From contig SLFH01000045.1 in assembly GCA_007124345.1 (NCBI GenBank), forward strand, positions 1-9,516: a DNA stretch of 9,516 nt, in the 5' to 3' direction. Below the pieces are notes generated by a model. That model had not been told where the DNA came from and ran no database searches. It saw nothing but the letters and a program-made list of their open reading frames with translations. Shown one piece after another: positions 6,733-9,516 of this stretch (within the stretch, counting starts at the first letter, position 1; the number at the start of each line of letters is the position of its first letter). A program made the position numbers and the translations under genes. The stretch comes from Phycisphaerales bacterium (GTDB lineage Bacteria; Planctomycetota; Phycisphaerae; Phycisphaerales; UBA1924).

Positions 6733-6781
6733 CCCCGCGCGGGGCCCCCCTCGACCCCGGCAGAACGCCGGCGCGTATACT
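6733..6781 (+). promoter_or_regulatory. Candidate internal promoter of floA with inverted repeats
   Basis: TATACT (6776-6781) is one base from the -10 consensus. TCGACC (6751-6756), with a 19-nt spacer, is a fair -35 candidate. Between them lies an inverted repeat, CCGGC-AGAAC-GCCGG (6757-6771), which could be an operator. A GC palindrome, CCCCGCGCGGGG (6733-6744), follows the upstream stop codon. The predicted RNA would have a ~35-nt leader carrying GGGAG, so floA would be leadered, unlike the other candidates here. Confidence 0.45.
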
Positions 6782-6823
6782 CGGACCACGATGGCTCGGC
6801 TGAGCCACGGGAGAATCGCTGAT

Positions 6824-7831
6824 ATGAATGGTGCATTGATTGTCGCGATCATCATCGTCCTGCTGGTGCTGGTCGTTCTGTTTGTGGTCGTTGGCCAATT
6901 TGTGAACCTCTGGATCCAGGCGCTCCTGTCCAACGCGAGGGTGAGCCTCGCGTCGATGATCGGGATGCGCCTGAGGAAGGTCGACCTCCGCACGATCGTG
7001 CTCAGCAAGATCCGGGCGGTGAAGGCGGGCCTGAACATCTCCGAGAACGCGCTGGAGACGCATTACCTCGCCGGCGGGCGGGTGCCCAATGTCGTCTCGG
7101 CCCTGATCGCCGCCAAGCGTGCCCGGATCGACCTCGACTGGGACACCGCGGCCTCGATCGACCTGGCCGGTCGCGACATCCTCGACGCCGTGACGACGAG
7201 CGTGAACCCGAAGGTGATCGACTGCCCGAGCCCCGGCGGTCCCCGCAGCACGATCGACGCGGTCGCCCAGGACGGCATCCAGCTCAAGGCAAAGGCCCGC
7301 GTGACGGTGCGGACCAACCTCGAACGACTGGTCGGCGGCGCCACCGAGGAAACCATCATCGCCCGTGTGGGCGAGGGCATCGTCACCACCATCGGCTCGG
7401 CGACCTCGCACAAGGCGGTGCTGGAAAACCCAGACAAGATCTCCAAGGTCGTGATGGACAAGGGTCTGGACGCTGGCACCGCGTTCCAGATCCTCTCGAT
7501 CGACATCGCCGACATCGATGTCGGTGAGAACATCGGCGCCAAGCTCCAGGCCGACCAGGCCGAGGCGGACAAGCGCCGCTTCCAGGCCGAGGCCGAGAAG
7601 CGCCGCGCCATGGCCGTCGCCCAGGAGCAGGAGTTCAAGGCCGAGATCCAGAAGAACAAGGCCCTCGTCGTGCTCGCAGAGGCCGAGGTGCCCAAGGCGA
7701 TGGCCGAGGCGTTCCGCAGCGGGAACATGGGCATCATGGACTACTACCGCATGAAGAATGTCGTCGCCGACACCAACATGCGCGACTCCATCGCCGGCGG
7801 GGGAAAGAACCAGTCCGAAGGCCAGAACTGA
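6824..7831 (+). CDS. floA: Flotillin-like protein FloA (SPFH family)
   Basis: FloA (formerly YqfA) is a membrane scaffold that oligomerises in functional membrane microdomains and affects membrane fluidity and signalling-protein assembly in Bacillus. The 335 residues match the family length (331 in B. subtilis by recollection). In order: hydrophobic N-terminus (4-25), the N-terminal module (26-123, GMRLRKVDLR and AGRDILDAV), and SVNPKVI (126-132). The SPFH/PHB domain (~140-235) has KAKARVTVRTNLERLVGG and RVGEGIVTTIGS. An Ala/Glu/Lys coiled coil (~240-290, QADQAEADKRR) leads to the C-terminal AEVPKAMAEAFRSGNMGIMDYYRMKN, which is highly characteristic. The ATG at 6824 (GGGAG 10 nt upstream, hydrophobic start) is preferred to the in-frame ATG at 6791, which would add 11 polar residues. 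It is the last gene of the NfeD-FloA cluster and ends before a strong terminator. Confidence 0.97.
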   Translation: MNGALIVAIIIVLLVLVVLFVVVGQFVNLWIQALLSNARVSLASMIGMRLRKVDLRTIVLSKIRAVKAGLNISENALETHYLAGGRVPNVVSALIAAKRARIDLDWDTAASIDLAGRDILDAVTTSVNPKVIDCPSPGGPRSTIDAVAQDGIQLKAKARVTVRTNLERLVGGATEETIIARVGEGIVTTIGSATSHKAVLENPDKISKVVMDKGLDAGTAFQILSIDIADIDVGENIGAKLQADQAEADKRRFQAEAEKRRAMAVAQEQEFKAEIQKNKALVVLAEAEVPKAMAEAFRSGNMGIMDYYRMKNVVADTNMRDSIAGGGKNQSEGQN

Positions 7832-7857
7832 TCGCCTGACCAAACATCAGACACCAG

Positions 7858-7888
7858 CGCCGCCGATCTCGATCGGCGGCGTTTTTTT
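7858..7888 (+). terminator. Intrinsic terminator after floA
   Basis: A perfect 10-bp stem, CGCCGCCGAT / ATCGGCGGCG, with a CTCG loop (7868-7871), is followed by seven T (7882-7888). It lies 26 nt after the floA stop. The T-run abuts the TAA stop (7887-7889) of the convergent minus-strand gene. On the minus strand no T-run follows the hairpin, so it looks one-directional. Confidence 0.93.
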
Positions 7889-8576
7889 ATTGATCGGGGT
7901 TCGGAACGCTGTCGCCCTGCTGCGGCGTCCGCCCGAGGAGTTCGCCCAGACGGACCGAGCGCGAGAGCTCGCCGGCGAAGATCGGGTTGTCGGTGTCGGG
8001 TGCTTCGTCGGCGCTTGGAGCGAGCAGCGGGTGGGCGTGCTGTGCCTCCGGCGAGGCCGACGGGCCGGCGCGCCCGAGCATGGAGAGCGGCTGCCCCCTC
8101 GCCCCTTGGGCGCGGCTCGATCGCAGACGTGGATCGACGCGCGACGGGCCGGCCTCCAGCCCGCCCGTCCGGCTTTCGAAGCTCGGCGGCTTGTAGGCGA
8201 ATGGGTCTTCGGTGCCCGGGGGCGGGCCGATGAGAAAGACCGTCCCCGGCGGGATGTCCGTGATGGTCCCGAAGGGCGTGCTGTAGTAGACCGACCTGGG
8301 AAAGCGGGCGGTGATCCCTCCGCCGATGCGGTAGTACACCCCCGACTGGTTGCGGTCGCGGTAGACGCTGTCGAAGCCGATAGGCAGACGCAGATCCCTG
8401 GGCTGCACGAGCATGTCCCTGCGGAGGGGCGCCGCGTCCAGCGTCCCCGGCGTTACGGGGACGAGCCCGTGCTCGGTCGGCGCGCCCGAGGCCGCGCCCG
8501 GCCAGAGAAGCAGGGCGCAGAGGCCGGCGGTCGCCGGGCCGCAGCGCGGGAAGGGTCTGGCCTTACCGGTAGACAT
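7887..8576 (-). CDS. Exported protein of unknown function
   Basis: I do not recognise a named family in this 229-aa protein. The N-terminus has a few basic residues, then a hydrophobic stretch AGLCALLLWPGAASGA (17-32), which looks like a signal peptide cut near 31-32. The best-structured part is 58-120. It is rich in Tyr, Arg and Gly (DSVYRDRNQSGVYYRIGGG at 69-87, then FPRSVYYSTPFGTITDIPPG at 92-111) and looks like a small beta-rich domain. From about 121 the sequence is Pro/Ser/Arg-rich and probably disordered. The start codon lies inside the end of the upstream TonB-like gene (14-nt overlap), which argues for coupled translation and perhaps a shared role in the envelope. A periplasmic or surface location is inferred from the signal peptide alone. 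Confidence 0.72.
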   Translation of the reverse strand: MSTGKARPFPRCGPATAGLCALLLWPGAASGAPTEHGLVPVTPGTLDAAPLRRDMLVQPRDLRLPIGFDSVYRDRNQSGVYYRIGGGITARFPRSVYYSTPFGTITDIPPGTVFLIGPPPGTEDPFAYKPPSFESRTGGLEAGPSRVDPRLRSSRAQGARGQPLSMLGRAGPSASPEAQHAHPLLAPSADEAPDTDNPIFAGELSRSVRLGELLGRTPQQGDSVPNPDQ

Positions 8577-9516
8577 TGAACTCCATGCGGTGGACCGATC
8601 GCGGGTTGTCCTGGTCGAGCTTTTTCAGGGCCTCGCCCGACGCCTTCCAACGGTACAGGGCGTTGACCCATTCCTGATCGACCCCGGGGTGGCCCGAGCT
8701 TCGCAGAACCTCGACATTGACGGCGTCGCCCCGGGCGTCGAACGCGATACGCACCAAGACAGGGGTCCGAGAGGCGAGCAGTTCGGTCGGGATGCTGAAC
8801 CTCGGCGGCACGCGCGTGCTGACCTGCAGGCCCTCGCGGGCGATCACCTGTCCGGGCGTAATACGGGTCGGGCGCTGGGTGCTGGCGGCCGGGGATTCGG
8901 CGTCGGAGCGGGCGCCGTCGATGCGGCTCTGCTCGGCCGAAGTTCCGGTGTCGGGGCGCTCGGGCGAGGGGCCGGCCGAACCCGCCTCGCTCGATTCCTG
9001 CTCGGATGGGCGGGGCGAGGTCGCGGGCTCGGCCGATACGAGGTCGTCGGCGCGGGCGATGTCTTCGGCCGCGTCGGCCTCGGAGGCTTCGCCAGGGAGC
9101 GCGACGGCCTGCTTGGCCTCGGGAACCGGGGGCTCATCGGGGAGCGGCGCGTCGGGGATCGGGGAGGCCGTGAGGCCGGCGTCAGGGACCGGGGCCCGCT
9201 CCGGACGGGACTCGTCCTGCTCTTGTGCTTGCTCGATCTCCTGCGCCGGCTCGGCTTGCTGCGGGGCCTCTTCGGGCTGCTCGCTGCTCAGCGCCTTCTC
9301 GGCGGATTCCTGCTCGGTCGCCTCCTCGGAGAGTTCCTCGGTCGGCGCTGCCTCGGCGTCCTGTGGGCTCGGGGGCGCGGCGCGGTCTTCGGGGGAGAGG
9401 GCGGCCTGCTCGGTCCGGGCCTCGGGGGCCTGGTGTTCTTTCGGGGACTCAAAGCCGAGCCAGACGACATTCATCGCCTTGCTCTGGTCGACGCCGGGGG
9501 TGATGCGGGGGTCCGG
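8563..9516 (-). CDS. TonB-like protein (energy transducer type), N-terminus beyond window
   Basis: The frame is open to the right edge, so the true start lies outside; the ATG at 9474 is internal to the open frame and an unlikely start. The visible 317 residues begin PDPRITPGVDQSKAMNVVWL, probably just after a membrane anchor. A long low-complexity linker follows (~28-215), very rich in Glu, Ala, Pro, Ser and Gln, as in periplasm-spanning TonB proteins but more acidic. The last ~80 residues (236-317) fit a TonB C-terminal domain: PPRFSIPTELLASRTPVLVRIAFDARGDAVNVEVLRSSGHPGVDQ continues into a helix ALYRWKAS and a final strand MEFNVYR. TonB-type proteins carry energy from an ExbB/ExbD motor to outer-membrane transporters. 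Whether exbB/exbD lie upstream cannot be seen. Alternatives are a TolA-like or other envelope-spanning protein with the same end domain. Confidence 0.75.
   Translation of the reverse strand, partial: PDPRITPGVDQSKAMNVVWLGFESPKEHQAPEARTEQAALSPEDRAAPPSPQDAEAAPTEELSEEATEQESAEKALSSEQPEEAPQQAEPAQEIEQAQEQDESRPERAPVPDAGLTASPIPDAPLPDEPPVPEAKQAVALPGEASEADAAEDIARADDLVSAEPATSPRPSEQESSEAGSAGPSPERPDTGTSAEQSRIDGARSDAESPAASTQRPTRITPGQVIAREGLQVSTRVPPRFSIPTELLASRTPVLVRIAFDARGDAVNVEVLRSSGHPGVDQEWVNALYRWKASGEALKKLDQDNPRSVHRMEFNVYR

Noticed and set aside
6509..7843. A 444-codon open frame on the minus strand across floA
   Set aside because: It mirrors floA and part of the 261-aa gene; its protein is rich in His, Asp, Gly and Arg without motifs. 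It is a composition artefact.
7858..7888. The floA hairpin as a two-way terminator
   Set aside because: On the minus strand the hairpin is followed by GCTGGTGT, with no T-run, so intrinsic termination of the convergent gene here is not supported.
9288..9503. Small open frames of both strands inside the TonB-like linker
   Set aside because: They are out-of-frame readings of a repetitive GC-rich linker and have Arg/Pro/Ser-only composition.
1..9516. tRNA, rRNA, CRISPR arrays, insertion sequences, phage genes
   Set aside because: I saw no cloverleaf-like sequence, no regularly spaced direct repeats, and no transposase or integrase motifs. Coding density and base composition are even throughout.

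Overview
The window is a GC-rich bacterial chromosome segment. The gene content and protein style (dcw-type murC-murB-ddl genes, an NfeD/FloA membrane cluster, a TonB-like protein with a long acidic linker) suggest a peptidoglycan-making planctomycete, perhaps Phycisphaerae. That placement is inference from protein style; no rRNA or marker tree supports it here.

Left part (1-2711, minus strand): a peptidoglycan precursor operon transcribed right to left, murC, then murB (stop and start overlap), then ddl, which is cut by the left edge. These are cytoplasmic steps that build UDP-MurNAc, add L-Ala and make D-Ala-D-Ala. A 113-bp divergent intergenic region (2712-2824) separates murC from a plus-strand Nudix hydrolase.

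Middle (2825-7831, plus strand): a Nudix hydrolase, then a membrane-organisation cluster. It holds a long NfeD with a ClpP-like serine protease domain, a short NfeD that overlaps it by 1 nt, a 261-aa protein, and floA, encoding a bacterial flotillin-like scaffold. NfeD-type proteins are established operon partners of SPFH/flotillin proteins. The 261-aa protein is the most unusual item: it has a membrane helix and two tandem copies of the N-terminal module of FloA, with no SPFH core and no coiled coil. Ungapped alignment by eye gives 37/86 identities (module 1) and 54/98 (module 2) to FloA, but only 28/86 between the two modules, so each looks like its own offshoot of floA. floA has its own candidate promoter (TATACT) and ends at a strong intrinsic terminator.

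Right part (7887-9516, minus strand): two overlapping genes convergent with floA, a TonB-like protein cut by the right edge and, downstream of it, an exported protein of unknown function.

Regulation: three starts (murC, Nudix, long nfeD) lack a convincing Shine-Dalgarno but carry a TAnnnT -10-like hexamer ending 6-7 nt before the start codon, which suggests leaderless transcripts.
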